This document shows positions 13,608 through 21,420 of a stretch of 21,420 bases of DNA, piece by piece. The stretch is from assembly GCA_034436035.1 (NCBI GenBank), contig DAOTVW010000266.1:1-21420 (forward strand). Direction: 5' to 3'. This DNA comes from UBA4823 sp034436035. Its GTDB lineage: Bacteria; Chloroflexota; Anaerolineae; Anaerolineales; UBA4823. Made by a program: the position numbers and the translations under genes. The notes beneath the pieces were generated by a model that searched no databases, was not told the DNA's origin, and saw only the letters and a program-made list of their open reading frames with translations. Every line of letters begins with the position of its first letter. Within the stretch, counting starts at the first letter, position 1.

Positions 13608-14072
13608 TTACTCTACCTTCAAGACTTTAACGATAAAGGCGCCCGCGGGTGCGTCGACTTTAACCTCATCACCAGCGCGATGGTCTAATAAAGCCCTTCC
13701 GAGCGGTGATTCATTCGAAATCTTTCCCAGGCGCGGATTGGCTTCCGCAGGGCCAACAATCGTATAGGTTTCGGGCTCGTTGCTGCCTTCTTGAATGGTC
13801 ACTTTTGCCCCAACTTGAATGATTTCGCTTTTACTCAAACTGGGGTCAATGACCCGCGCATTGGCAAGCAACATCTCCAAATCATGGATCTTGCCCTCTA
13901 CAAATGCCTGTTCATTTTTGGCGGCTTCGTACTCTGCATCTTCGATTAATTCTCCGCCTTCCATTGCCTCATGCAACCGCTCAGCAACTTCTTTGCGTTT
14001 GACGGTGCGTAGGTACTCCAGTTCCTGCTGCAGTTTCTCGAAGCCCTCGCGGGTTAAGTATGTGATTGGCAT
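13608..14072 (-). CDS. greA: Transcription elongation factor GreA
   Basis: A 154-residue GreA. It rescues backtracked RNA polymerase by stimulating transcript cleavage through the secondary channel. The N-terminal coiled coil (about 1-75) starts MPITYLTREGFEKLQQELEYL; its tip reads GGELIEDAEYEAAKNEQA, where the usual GDLSENAEY keeps its two acidic residues with Asp changed to Glu. The C-terminal FKBP-like domain ends SPLGRALLDHRAGDEVKVDAPAG. Length and domain order are normal. A promoter about 115 bp upstream gives it its own transcript, and an intrinsic terminator follows at once. Confidence 0.95.
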   Translation of the reverse strand: MPITYLTREGFEKLQQELEYLRTVKRKEVAERLHEAMEGGELIEDAEYEAAKNEQAFVEGKIHDLEMLLANARVIDPSLSKSEIIQVGAKVTIQEGSNEPETYTIVGPAEANPRLGKISNESPLGRALLDHRAGDEVKVDAPAGAFIVKVLKVE

Positions 14073-14185
14073 GCGGATATCCTATCCCTATAAAAATAAT
14101 TCTTGAAAAATTCTTATTTTTTCAACCATACAAAACGAACCGCGGCGGAAGGAACACATTTGGCTCCAAAATTCGCCGCGCGCTG

Positions 14186-14214
14186 ATTTTAACACAACCT
14201 TTTTCAGATTGCAA
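14186..14214 (-). promoter_or_regulatory. Candidate greA promoter
   Basis: On the minus strand, TTGCAA (14214-14209) and TAAAAT (14191-14186) are spaced 17 bp. Transcription would start near 14179 and give a leader of about 105 bases. The leader opens with CGCGGCG, which can pair with CGCCGCG 26 bases later (14180-14174 with 14147-14141). Confidence 0.6.
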
Positions 14215-14291
14215 GGTAATTGCGATTAAATCTTTTCTATCCTCCAATCCCCAAACTCATGACCATATTCAGGATAACAGTCAAATCAAAT

Positions 14292-15050
14292 TCAAAATTC
14301 CCCATCACGGCTTTTTTCTTCCTCCCGCTGCCATAAATTTCCACCTTCTCCCTGATGCACTAGACTCTCTAAATCCCTGCGCAGGTGGTTTCCATCTTGC
14401 CAAAATGTGCTAATTTGGGAACGATATGCATAGGCCGCTTCCTGCCAACGTTGCAAAGCATAAACCGAGATATTTACGTGGAGAGCCAGCCTAAAACCGG
14501 ATAGCCATTTTTCGCGCCAGTCCGCTTCTTTCAAAATGTATGGCACTTCGGCGTAATACCATAAATGAGCACCAGCAACTTGTGCAGCTTGACGAGTGAG
14601 CTGATGATCAACATGATTGCCAATTCCGATGGGAGCGATTAATTGTATATCAGGGGAGATAAAGGGTGTGATCTCTTCCGCTAACCTATTGATCAATGTT
14701 TTTTCTCGCAGGTCTACTTCGCCAAAAAGGCTTTCTTCGGATGTGTAATAGAACGTGCCGTCATCAGAATGACGATAAATACAATCGGGGATTGCAAAGG
14801 TATGGCTACTTACACCTAAGAAGTTTAGCGCTTGTCGATCTTCTTTTTGTCTGATGCGCACCGCATCCGTCACAGTTCCCCAACGCTTGTGCAATTGGGA
14901 AGCAAAAAGGGAGAGCTGATTTGAGTCTGGTGTGCCGCCACAAATAGTCCATATCTCAACAGAGTTCCCCTGCTGTTGCAATTCCCAAATCAATCCGCCA
15001 CAGGAGAAAACAACATCATCAAAATGGGGTGAAAGGAAGAGGTACCGCAT
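14292..15050 (-). CDS. PIG-L/LmbE-family deacetylase
   Basis: A 252-residue member of the PIG-L family of zinc-dependent N-deacetylases, which act on GlcNAc-type groups in glycolipids, thiols such as mycothiol and bacillithiol precursors, or antibiotics. The zinc site reads SPHFDDVVFSCGG (His9, Asp11, Asp12) in place of the usual PHPDDE, and GNHVDHQ supplies His146 and His149. The RIRQKEDRQALNFLG segment matches the family helix that precedes the second half. The glutamate normally after DD is replaced by Val, a common variation. No signal peptide. Substrate cannot be predicted. It stands alone on the minus strand, divergent from the Thr/Pro-rich gene. Confidence 0.85.
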   Translation of the reverse strand: MRYLFLSPHFDDVVFSCGGLIWELQQQGNSVEIWTICGGTPDSNQLSLFASQLHKRWGTVTDAVRIRQKEDRQALNFLGVSSHTFAIPDCIYRHSDDGTFYYTSEESLFGEVDLREKTLINRLAEEITPFISPDIQLIAPIGIGNHVDHQLTRQAAQVAGAHLWYYAEVPYILKEADWREKWLSGFRLALHVNISVYALQRWQEAAYAYRSQISTFWQDGNHLRRDLESLVHQGEGGNLWQREEEKSRDGEF

Positions 15051-15089
15051 CGCTAATGGTTGAGTTTATCATAAAAATTCGTTTCCTCC

Positions 15090-15118
15090 TTGCTTGCTTT
15101 TCAGGGAGATGTTATCAT
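15090..15118 (+). promoter_or_regulatory. Candidate promoter of the Thr/Pro-rich gene
   Basis: TTGCTT at 15090-15095 and TATCAT at 15113-15118 with a 17-bp spacer. Transcription would begin only a few bases before the ATG at 15128, implying a leaderless or nearly leaderless mRNA, in line with the lack of a Shine-Dalgarno there. Confidence 0.45.
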
Positions 15119-15127
15119 CTAAGTAGA

Positions 15128-15577
15128 ATGTTCCGTGCTGAGCCAACTCCAACGAATCCACATCATCGTTTACGTATGATCTTGATCATCTTGATATTAA
15201 GCACAATCCCTTGTTATTGTCTGGGATTTTTCGCTGCTTTTGAAGCGCCACGGATTCGCATCACCGTTACGCCCACCATGACGAGTACCATAAAGAAAAC
15301 ATCCACCGCCACCGCAACGGTCTCACCAACATTAATTTCGACATTTACGCGCGTACCACCCAGCGCTACACCGACCGCCAGCAACACGCCAACCCGTACG
15401 CCCACTTTTCCCCCTACTGCCAGCCCAACCACTACCCCGACTATCCCGCCGACCGCTACCGAAACCAGTTTACCGAGTGCTACGCCAATGCCCACAGAAC
15501 CGCCCACCCCTTCGCCAACAACAACACCGATTACAGGCACTTTATCCGGTGGACTCATCTTAAGTTGGGCGCCATAA
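15128..15577 (+). CDS. Small membrane-anchored or secreted Thr/Pro-rich protein
   Basis: A 149-residue protein. Residues about 16-37 form one hydrophobic segment (RMILIILILSTIPCYCLGFF), a signal or anchor helix. From about residue 46 the chain is almost wholly low-complexity Thr/Pro/Ser (PTPSPTTTPITG), ending GGLILSWAP. Linkers of this kind are frequent in secreted Chloroflexota proteins and are likely extended and glycosylated, but here the linker carries no folded domain. The start at 15128 is chosen because it places the hydrophobic segment near the N-terminus; a frame from 15029 overlaps the divergent gene. An antisense Gly/Val-rich frame over the same stretch is a by-product of the Thr/Pro codons. 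Function unknown. It lies 27 bp before the first M42 gene. Confidence 0.65.
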   Translation: MFRAEPTPTNPHHRLRMILIILILSTIPCYCLGFFAAFEAPRIRITVTPTMTSTIKKTSTATATVSPTLISTFTRVPPSATPTASNTPTRTPTFPPTASPTTTPTIPPTATETSLPSATPMPTEPPTPSPTTTPITGTLSGGLILSWAP

Positions 15578-15604
15578 TTTCTCTTTTAAGGTTAAAATTA
15601 CATT

Positions 15605-16675
15605 GTGAACACAAGCGAAATCAATTCCATTCTCAAGCAACTCACCAGTGTACCAGCTCTCTCCGGGTATGAAAGCCGCTTACACGAAACCTTGAATACG
15701 CTTTGGAAGCCTTATCTCGATGAAATATCCATTAGCCGCGTCGGCAGTTATCACGCTTTACGATTGGGACAAGCGAGCCAACCGCGCCCACGTTTACTGC
15801 TAACCGCCCACATGGATACCATCGGTTTAATGGTAAGTGGGATTCAAGATGGTTTCCTCCGATTAACCGAAATCGGAGGTATTGATGCCCGTCTTTTACC
15901 AGGCCAGTTGGTCACCGTGCATGGAAAACAGCTCATCCCTGCTGTAATCGTTCAGCCACCACCATTCTTACTGCCAAAAGAGTATCAATCGAACCCAGTC
16001 CCATTGCAGTATTTATGGGCAGATTGTGGCTTATCCGCGGAGAAAGTAAACCAGCAAATACATATCGGCGATATCGTGACATTCGATCAGCCTTTCATTG
16101 AATTAGATAATGATCTGGTCTCCAGTCCTGGTTTAGATAACCGCGCCTCCCTCACCGCCATAACCGTTTGTATTCAAGAACTGGCGCAACGACAACCTCT
16201 TTGGGATAGCTGGTTTGTCGCTAGCGTGCAAGAAGAAGAAACGCAAGTTGGCGCGCTTACTTCCGCTTTTCAAATCCAACCGAATCTAGCTATTGTGGTT
16301 GATGTGACCTTCGCTAACGGGCCAGGCAGCCCACCTCACAAAACTTTCCCGCTCGGCAAGGGTATCACCTTAGGCTGGGGCGCAACGGTTCACCCGTATC
16401 TGTATCAATCTTTCAAAGATTTAGCGGATCAATTGGAAATCCCCTATAAACCCGAACCGATGCCACGCCGCTCTGGCACCGATGCAGATAGCTTGCAAAC
16501 GGTCGCCCACGGGATTCCCACGATGGTGATCGGAATTCCCCTGCGTTATATGCACTCTGCAGTGGAAATTATTTCATTGAAAGACATTCAGCGTACCGCT
16601 CGATTATTGACGGAATTCATCGCACGATTAGAAGTGGATTATTTGGATAAAATCAAATGGGACGAAACCAACTAA
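15605..16675 (+). CDS. M42-family metallo-aminopeptidase, paralog 1
   Basis: A 356-residue M42 (glutamyl aminopeptidase/endoglucanase-type) peptidase. These form dodecameric cytoplasmic shells that trim peptides. Two-metal ligands and catalysts are visible: AHMD (His69, Asp71), LDNR with Asp178, QEEE with Glu210/Glu211, VVDV with Asp233, and RYMHS with His317. It is the most divergent of the three paralogs here: the usual ALDDR reads GLDNR, and the region at residues 110-150 is shortened and altered. The GTG start has no clear Shine-Dalgarno. The next paralog starts inside its last codons (19-bp overlap), so they are translated together. Substrate preference unknown. Confidence 0.88.
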   Translation: MNTSEINSILKQLTSVPALSGYESRLHETLNTLWKPYLDEISISRVGSYHALRLGQASQPRPRLLLTAHMDTIGLMVSGIQDGFLRLTEIGGIDARLLPGQLVTVHGKQLIPAVIVQPPPFLLPKEYQSNPVPLQYLWADCGLSAEKVNQQIHIGDIVTFDQPFIELDNDLVSSPGLDNRASLTAITVCIQELAQRQPLWDSWFVASVQEEETQVGALTSAFQIQPNLAIVVDVTFANGPGSPPHKTFPLGKGITLGWGATVHPYLYQSFKDLADQLEIPYKPEPMPRRSGTDADSLQTVAHGIPTMVIGIPLRYMHSAVEIISLKDIQRTARLLTEFIARLEVDYLDKIKWDETN

Positions 16676-17760
16676 ACCTAACCTTACCCGCTTTTGGTGC
16701 ACCACAAATCCGATTGCTGGAAAAACTCTCCAACGCCCAAGCAGTCTCCGGGGATGAAGGGGAAGTGCGCAAGATTGTATTGGAGAACATCCGCCCCAAT
16801 GTGGATGAGGCGCGCATAGATGCATTAGGAAATGTACTCGCCATTAAGCGCGGCTCAGCCAACACGCGTGTGAAGGTGATGATCGCCGCCCACATGGATG
16901 AAGTGGGATTAATGCTCACTTCTGAAGAGGATAAAGAGGAAGGGTATTATCGCTTTGAAGTCATCGGTGGGATTGACCCGCGTGTTTTAGCCGGTAAAAG
17001 GGTCAAGTTTGCTCATCAAGATAAATTCGGGGTGATTGGCAGCAAACCAATCCATTTAACCTCTGCTGATGAACGGAAAAATCTTTTGGGAATCGATTCC
17101 CTACGGATCGACTGCGCTTCTGCTAACAACAAAATCAAAGTCGGAGAGCGGGCAACCTTTGCTACCGAATTTATGCGAACAGGCGATCAACTACGGGGGA
17201 AAGCATTGGATGACCGGCTTGGTGTGGCGATATTGATAGAATTACTAAAGCATCCTTTTCCGCATCTGGATATTTTGGCTGCTTTTACAGTACAAGAGGA
17301 AGTGGGGCTACGCGGTGCCCAAGTGGCAGCGTATGCGCTTGATCCGCAAGTGGCACTGGTTTTGGATTGCACCCCTGCCTATGACCTGCCGCTAGAGGTG
17401 GAAGACCCCGATCATCCTATCGAAAACGCTCGTTATAATACAAAGTTAAGGAAAGGTCCGGCAATTTACCTCGCAGACCGGGAAACCCTTTCCGACCCAC
17501 GCTGGATTGCGCATCTCGTTCAAACCGCCGAGACCATGCACATCCCTTATCAATTCCGTCAACCGGGCGGAGGGGGGACAGATGCCGGCAGTATTCACCT
17601 CCAGCGCAGCGGTATTCCCTCCATTTCCGTTTCCACACCTGCCCGTTATATTCACACACCCGCTGCTATAGCAAGCTTTACCGATTGGAAAAATACGTTT
17701 CATCTTGTTTATTCAGCGTTAAACCGTTTAAACGCCGACGTGTTTAATCAAGAACGCTGA
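16657..17760 (+). CDS. M42-family metallo-aminopeptidase, paralog 2
   Basis: A 367-residue M42 peptidase with the full active site: AAHMDEVG (His79, Asp81), ALDDRLG (Asp185), QEEVGLRGA (Glu214, Glu215), VLDCT (Asp237) and RYIHTP (His333). GGGGTDAGSIHL is the glycine-rich loop near the active site. It has an N-terminal extension of about 15 residues relative to paralog 3. The start lies within the preceding gene (19-bp overlap), and paralog 3 follows 24 bp later. Like other members it should be a cytoplasmic oligomer processing peptides; different paralogs in one cell often differ in residue preference and may assemble together. Confidence 0.93.
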   Translation: MGRNQLNLTLPAFGAPQIRLLEKLSNAQAVSGDEGEVRKIVLENIRPNVDEARIDALGNVLAIKRGSANTRVKVMIAAHMDEVGLMLTSEEDKEEGYYRFEVIGGIDPRVLAGKRVKFAHQDKFGVIGSKPIHLTSADERKNLLGIDSLRIDCASANNKIKVGERATFATEFMRTGDQLRGKALDDRLGVAILIELLKHPFPHLDILAAFTVQEEVGLRGAQVAAYALDPQVALVLDCTPAYDLPLEVEDPDHPIENARYNTKLRKGPAIYLADRETLSDPRWIAHLVQTAETMHIPYQFRQPGGGGTDAGSIHLQRSGIPSISVSTPARYIHTPAAIASFTDWKNTFHLVYSALNRLNADVFNQER

Positions 17761-17784
17761 TCCTCATTCTATACCGGAGAAACC

Positions 17785-18786
17785 ATGAAAGAATTAATCC
17801 AAACCCTCGTTGAGACCAACTCACCATCTGGATATGAAAGTGCTGTCCGACAACTGATTCGCCAAAAAATACAACCATTTGTAAATGAGATAAAAGTAGA
17901 TGCCTTAGGCAATTTGCTCGCAATCCGCTACAATCCCAATGCGCCGAAAATCATGCTGGTTGCGCACATGGATGAAATTGGCATCATGGCTACTCATATA
18001 GACGCGAATGGTTTTGTCCGTTTCATTCCACTGGGAGGTGTTTACCCTTATCACTGCGTTGGCGGGCGAGTACGCTTCCTCAATGGCGTTGCCGGTGTGA
18101 TTGGAGTGGAAAAACTCTCTAACCCCCAGGAGATGCCCAGTTTGGAAAAGATGTTTATTGATGTCGGTGCCCCGGATGGCAAAAGCTGTCCCATCAAAGT
18201 GGGTGATGTCGCTGCGTTTGAACGTCCTTTCCTCGACTTAGGCAAGCGATGGGTAAGCAAAGCCATGGATGACCGTATTGGTGTAGCAGTCTTGATTGAA
18301 ACATTACAACAACTCCAGCAAAGCGCTTTTGAGATTTACGCTGTTTTCAGCGTTCAGGAAGAAGTGGGTGTGCGCGGGGCAACGACCGCTTCATTTGGAA
18401 TCGCCCCCGATCTAGGCATCGCTATTGACGTTACCGCTACGGGTGATACACCAAAAGGACACAAAATGGAAGTCTCTTTAGGGAAAGGACCAGCCATTAA
18501 AATACGGGATGCCGGCATGCTAGCAGACCCGCGCATCATCAAATGGATGATAAAGACCGCAGAAGATAATCATTTACCTTATCAACGCGAAATTTTGGAA
18601 TTTGGAGGAACGGATGGAAGAGCGATCCAGCTCTCTCGGTCAGGAGCACCAACCGGCGTCCTCTCTATTCCTTGTCGTTATGTCCATGCCCCATCTGAGA
18701 TGGTCGACCGGGATGATGTGGAGAATGCCGTCCGACTATTAACCGAACTGCTGAAAAATCCACCAGATTTAGCGTTCTCGGCATAA
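17785..18786 (+). CDS. M42-family metallo-aminopeptidase, paralog 3
   Basis: A 333-residue M42 peptidase, close to the family core length. Active site: VAHMDEIG (His61, Asp63), AMDDRIG (Asp162), QEEVGVRGA (Glu192, Glu193), AIDVT (Asp215) and RYVHAP (His301), with FGGTDGRAIQ as the Gly-rich loop. The ATG has CCGGAG about ten bases upstream. It ends 15 bp before the solute-binding lipoprotein gene, so an oligopeptide or sugar uptake link is possible. All three M42 genes are intact by sequence. Confidence 0.94.
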   Translation: MKELIQTLVETNSPSGYESAVRQLIRQKIQPFVNEIKVDALGNLLAIRYNPNAPKIMLVAHMDEIGIMATHIDANGFVRFIPLGGVYPYHCVGGRVRFLNGVAGVIGVEKLSNPQEMPSLEKMFIDVGAPDGKSCPIKVGDVAAFERPFLDLGKRWVSKAMDDRIGVAVLIETLQQLQQSAFEIYAVFSVQEEVGVRGATTASFGIAPDLGIAIDVTATGDTPKGHKMEVSLGKGPAIKIRDAGMLADPRIIKWMIKTAEDNHLPYQREILEFGGTDGRAIQLSRSGAPTGVLSIPCRYVHAPSEMVDRDDVENAVRLLTELLKNPPDLAFSA

Positions 18787-18801
18787 ACAATAACACCATT
18801 A

Positions 18802-20118
18802 ATGATAAAACACGAGTTCAAATTTCCAAGACTATTGTCTATTCTTTTCCCAATCCTAATAATTGGATTAGGTTTTTTAGCGGTTTCCTGTAATTCTCTC
18901 TTACAGCCGATCAACAATCCTGTTGTTAGCAATGTTACCCCGACGATGACGAGCATCCCTACCACGGTTGTGACTGCTACCCCTACCCTGGCTCAAGTGA
19001 GTGTCCTAAGGTTATGGCTACCACCCCAGTGGGATCCAAATAGCGAAAGCAACGTTGGCAAATTGCTAAAAGAGCGCCTAAACGAATTCCAATCCCAATT
19101 CCCAAATTTACCGGTAGAAGTTCGCATTAAATCGATCGAAGGTGTCGGGGGAATGTTAGATTCGCTTACTACCGCAAGCGCTGCAGCCCCGCTTGCCCTA
19201 CCAGACCTGGTTCTCCTACCTCGCCCGTTACTGGAAACGACTGCCCAAAAAGGCATCCTTCACCCTCTAAACAGCTACATAGAGAATCCCGACCAGGATA
19301 TCTGGTACCCTTATGCCCACCAGTTGACCTTGGTCCAAAACACAAACTATGGCATTCCTTTCCTTGGTGATTTATTCCTGTTGGCGTATCCCCAAAGTAT
19401 GATAAGCGAAGTACCAAAGGAATGGGATGAATGGCTAAATAGTACCTACTCGCTTGGATTTAACGCCAACGATCCGCAGGCAACCGTCATCCTTACACTT
19501 TATTTGCTCGCTGGTGGGGACATCCAGGATGATCAAGGGCATCCGACCCTCGATGGAGAAATCCTCACCAATGTGCTGGAAGATTTCGCACTCGCCGCGC
19601 GTCAAGGGAAAATACCAAGCTGGGTCACCCAAACGGACAACCCGCAGATTCTAGGTCAAGCTCTTGCCGAACGAAAGGCCGAATTATTCTATCTTTGGAG
19701 TTCTCTCTACCTCCAAAGTGAGCGTCTGGACTGGAATATCCTACCCGGTTTCTATAAAAACAATAAAACGGTTTGTTTAGCTAATGGTTGGATATGGGCA
19801 TCCCCAAGTCCGCAAGCGGATCGGATTGGCATCGCCTTCCAGTTAGCAAACTTCTTGAGTGAAAAAGAATTCCTGGCAAAAATATCCGAAATGAGCGGCG
19901 CAGTCCCCACTCAACCTGCTGCGTTAATGTCCTGGAAAAATCAAGAATTAGCAAGCACCCTCGACGCGATTTCAGAAATCGCCCAAATTATTCCCCCGGT
20001 AGGGATATCTTCTGTAATCTCTCCTGCGCTGCACAATGCGCTTCTTGCGGTATTAAAAGATCACACCGCTGTACCACAAGCTGTCTCAGATGCCCTGGCA
20101 GCAATAGCAAAACCCTGA
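18802..20118 (+). CDS. Extracellular solute-binding lipoprotein (family 1 type)
   Basis: A 438-residue lipoprotein. The signal peptide with basic N-region and hydrophobic core ends in the lipobox LAVSC, so Cys30 would be lipidated and the protein anchored outside the cytoplasmic membrane. A Thr-rich linker (about 44-64) leads to a domain like the carbohydrate-binding components of ABC importers: LRLWLPPQWDP at the first strand, LPDLVLLPRPLLE, then GIPFLGDLFLLAYP, and AFQLANFLSEKEF toward the end. No permease or ATPase gene follows in the window, so the transporter partners must lie elsewhere or the protein may act as a sensor. The ligand cannot be told. Close behind paralog 3 (15 bp). Confidence 0.85.
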   Translation: MIKHEFKFPRLLSILFPILIIGLGFLAVSCNSLLQPINNPVVSNVTPTMTSIPTTVVTATPTLAQVSVLRLWLPPQWDPNSESNVGKLLKERLNEFQSQFPNLPVEVRIKSIEGVGGMLDSLTTASAAAPLALPDLVLLPRPLLETTAQKGILHPLNSYIENPDQDIWYPYAHQLTLVQNTNYGIPFLGDLFLLAYPQSMISEVPKEWDEWLNSTYSLGFNANDPQATVILTLYLLAGGDIQDDQGHPTLDGEILTNVLEDFALAARQGKIPSWVTQTDNPQILGQALAERKAELFYLWSSLYLQSERLDWNILPGFYKNNKTVCLANGWIWASPSPQADRIGIAFQLANFLSEKEFLAKISEMSGAVPTQPAALMSWKNQELASTLDAISEIAQIIPPVGISSVISPALHNALLAVLKDHTAVPQAVSDALAAIAKP

Positions 20119-20158
20119 AAGTATTAATAAACCTTCATCAATTTTTAATCATCTAAAA

Positions 20159-20187
20159 TTGACGTTTTAATGGCGCAGTGTTATGAT
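20159..20187 (+). promoter_or_regulatory. Promoter of the M23 peptidase gene
   Basis: TTGACG at 20159-20164 and TATGAT at 20182-20187 with the ideal 17-bp spacer. Transcription would start near 20194, leaving a leader of about 11 bases before the ATG at 20205. Confidence 0.65.
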
Positions 20188-20204
20188 GACTAGCAGGTTT
20201 CATT

Positions 20205-21420
20205 ATGGAAAGCGGAAAAGAAAAACCGACCCACATCATCGATGGCTTAACGGTACAAAATCAGCCTTCATTGGCAAATTCTGCAGATAGCTCCCCGAAT
20301 CCAGAGCAAACCAGCCGCCTGGCAATGCTATGGCATGACCTAACCGAATTTGGATTGGCGGAAACTTCTCTGCGTTGGCTATCTCATATTATCCTCTTGG
20401 TTTTTATCGGTTTGACCATTTGGGCAATTCCCGGCATAACGACATCGTTATTTTTTCGCATCGATTCTCCACCCGCTTATGCAGCACCACTAGGGACATC
20501 CACACCACAAGCTGTCTCCCAAATTCCAATCCCTGCCTCCCCCACTGCAATTCCAGCAGCCATCACCCGCTTTGTGCAGCTTCACACCTCTCTCCCCAGT
20601 CGCTCCCGCTTCGACGTGATTAAATATAAAGTGCAGCCAGGGGATACACTGTTTGGGATTGCGGAAAAATTTGGCTTGAAACCAGAAACTATCCTCTGGG
20701 GAAATCAATTTGTATTAGGCGATAACCCCCATAGTATACGGCCTGATCAAGAGTTGAATATCTTACCCGTTGACGGCACCTATTATAAATGGTCAGCTGG
20801 CGACGGATTGAATAAAGTAGCAGAATTTTTCGGAGTAAAACCAGAAGATATTATTAACTGGCCTGGCAATCATCTCGATCCAACTACCATTGGAGACTAT
20901 GCTCATCCCAATATCGAAGCCGGTACCTGGTTGGTGATCCCAGGTGGAAAACGGGCATTTGTCACCTGGTCGGCTCCAGAAATACCGCGCGATAACCCGC
21001 AAGTCGCGGCGGTCTTAGGGCCTGGAGCCTGTAAAGAAGTTGCCAATGGTGCTATCGGAGTCGGTTTATTTATCTGGCCCACTACCCGCCATTTTCTTTC
21101 AGGCTTTGATTATTCTCCTTCTACGAACCACTTTGGCATTGATATCGATGGTGATACGGGCAATGCCGTTTACGCCGTGGATAATGGTGTGATCGTCTAT
21201 GCAGGTTGGAACAATTGGGGGTATGGGAATATGGTCGTGATCAATCATGGCAATGGCTGGCAAACCCTATATGCCCACTTAAGCGCAATAAATGTAACTT
21301 GCGGGCAAAGCGTGTATCAAGGGAATGTGATTGGCGCCATCGGCAGCACTGGAAACTCATCTGGTTCCCATTTACATTTTGAGATGATGTACAATGGCAC
21401 CAAGGTCAACCCCTGGGATT
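20205..21420 (+). CDS. LysM-M23 cell-wall endopeptidase, membrane-anchored (runs off the edge)
   Basis: At least 405 residues; the frame is still open at the right edge. Order: a cytoplasmic N-terminus of about 60 residues, one membrane helix (about 61-84), a Pro/Ala/Ser linker, a LysM domain (139-187, VQPGDTLFGIAEKFG), a second degenerate LysM-like unit (about 193-247, WSAGDGLNKVAEFFG), and an M23 (LytM/lysostaphin-type) domain from about 285. The zinc site is NHFGIDID (His309, Asp313), with YAHLS (His358) and SHLHFE (His389, His391). M23 enzymes cut peptidoglycan cross-bridges or activate amidases. VNPWD at the edge is the usual end of the domain, so few residues should be missing. ATG at 20205 has only a weak AGCAGG upstream. 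Confidence 0.9.
   Translation, partial: MESGKEKPTHIIDGLTVQNQPSLANSADSSPNPEQTSRLAMLWHDLTEFGLAETSLRWLSHIILLVFIGLTIWAIPGITTSLFFRIDSPPAYAAPLGTSTPQAVSQIPIPASPTAIPAAITRFVQLHTSLPSRSRFDVIKYKVQPGDTLFGIAEKFGLKPETILWGNQFVLGDNPHSIRPDQELNILPVDGTYYKWSAGDGLNKVAEFFGVKPEDIINWPGNHLDPTTIGDYAHPNIEAGTWLVIPGGKRAFVTWSAPEIPRDNPQVAAVLGPGACKEVANGAIGVGLFIWPTTRHFLSGFDYSPSTNHFGIDIDGDTGNAVYAVDNGVIVYAGWNNWGYGNMVVINHGNGWQTLYAHLSAINVTCGQSVYQGNVIGAIGSTGNSSGSHLHFEMMYNGTKVNPWD

Noticed and set aside
15214..15558. Minus-strand Gly/Val-rich reading frame
   Set aside because: It is antisense to the Thr/Pro codons of the 15128-15577 gene, and such codons translate as Gly/Val on the other strand.

Overview
This window looks like chromosomal DNA from a member of the Chloroflexota, most likely an Anaerolineae-type anaerobe. 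The taxonomic call is inference, resting on Thr/Pro-rich linkers in secreted proteins, several M42 peptidases in a row, a T-box ahead of serS and dense families of short intergenic hairpins. No rRNA or tRNA gene, transposase, integrase or CRISPR array was seen. All genes look intact except the last, which runs off the right edge.

Layout. (1) 1-514: two tandem copies of a 257-bp element built of short hairpins. (2) 576-3520: a Trm112-like zinc-ribbon gene and a HEAT-repeat gene on the plus strand converge on a minus-strand serS-DUF456 pair. serS is preceded by a full T-box leader with a UCC (serine) specifier and a strong promoter. (3) 3711-11311: the accessory core of the window. A LysR regulator faces a minus-strand cluster that reads, in transcription order, ArsR regulator, TusA, MvhD-like protein, HdrA-like flavoprotein 1, HdrA-like flavoprotein 2, small winged-helix protein, QmoC-like membrane protein and, after a short gap, a DsrE-family protein. 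(4) 11312-12008: a regulatory region, an array of CGAAAT-type hairpins and a third, inverted copy of the 257-bp element. (5) 12009-15050: lysS, greA and a PIG-L/LmbE deacetylase on the minus strand. (6) 15128-21420: on the plus strand, a small Thr/Pro-rich secreted protein, three M42 aminopeptidase paralogs, a solute-binding lipoprotein and a LysM-M23 cell-wall endopeptidase.

The most interesting part is 4747-11311. It combines sulfur-carrier proteins (TusA, DsrE) with a quinone-linked Hdr/Qmo-type electron-transfer module. It differs from the two textbook arrangements. The APS-reductase partners (aprAB, sat) of classical QmoABC are absent here, and so are the HdrB/HdrC pairs and lipoate-binding protein of the sHdr system. 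Its MvhD-like subunit has lost all four cluster cysteines, and the second HdrA paralog has lost cysteines from nearly every Fe-S motif while keeping its FAD fold. A plausible reading is a membrane-anchored complex that exchanges electrons between a protein-bound persulfide delivered by TusA/DsrE and the quinone pool, under the control of two local regulators. Substrate and direction of electron flow cannot be decided from the sequence.

Gene starts in the cluster were moved inward from the longest frames where a Shine-Dalgarno sequence or an ATGA stop-start overlap decided the matter.
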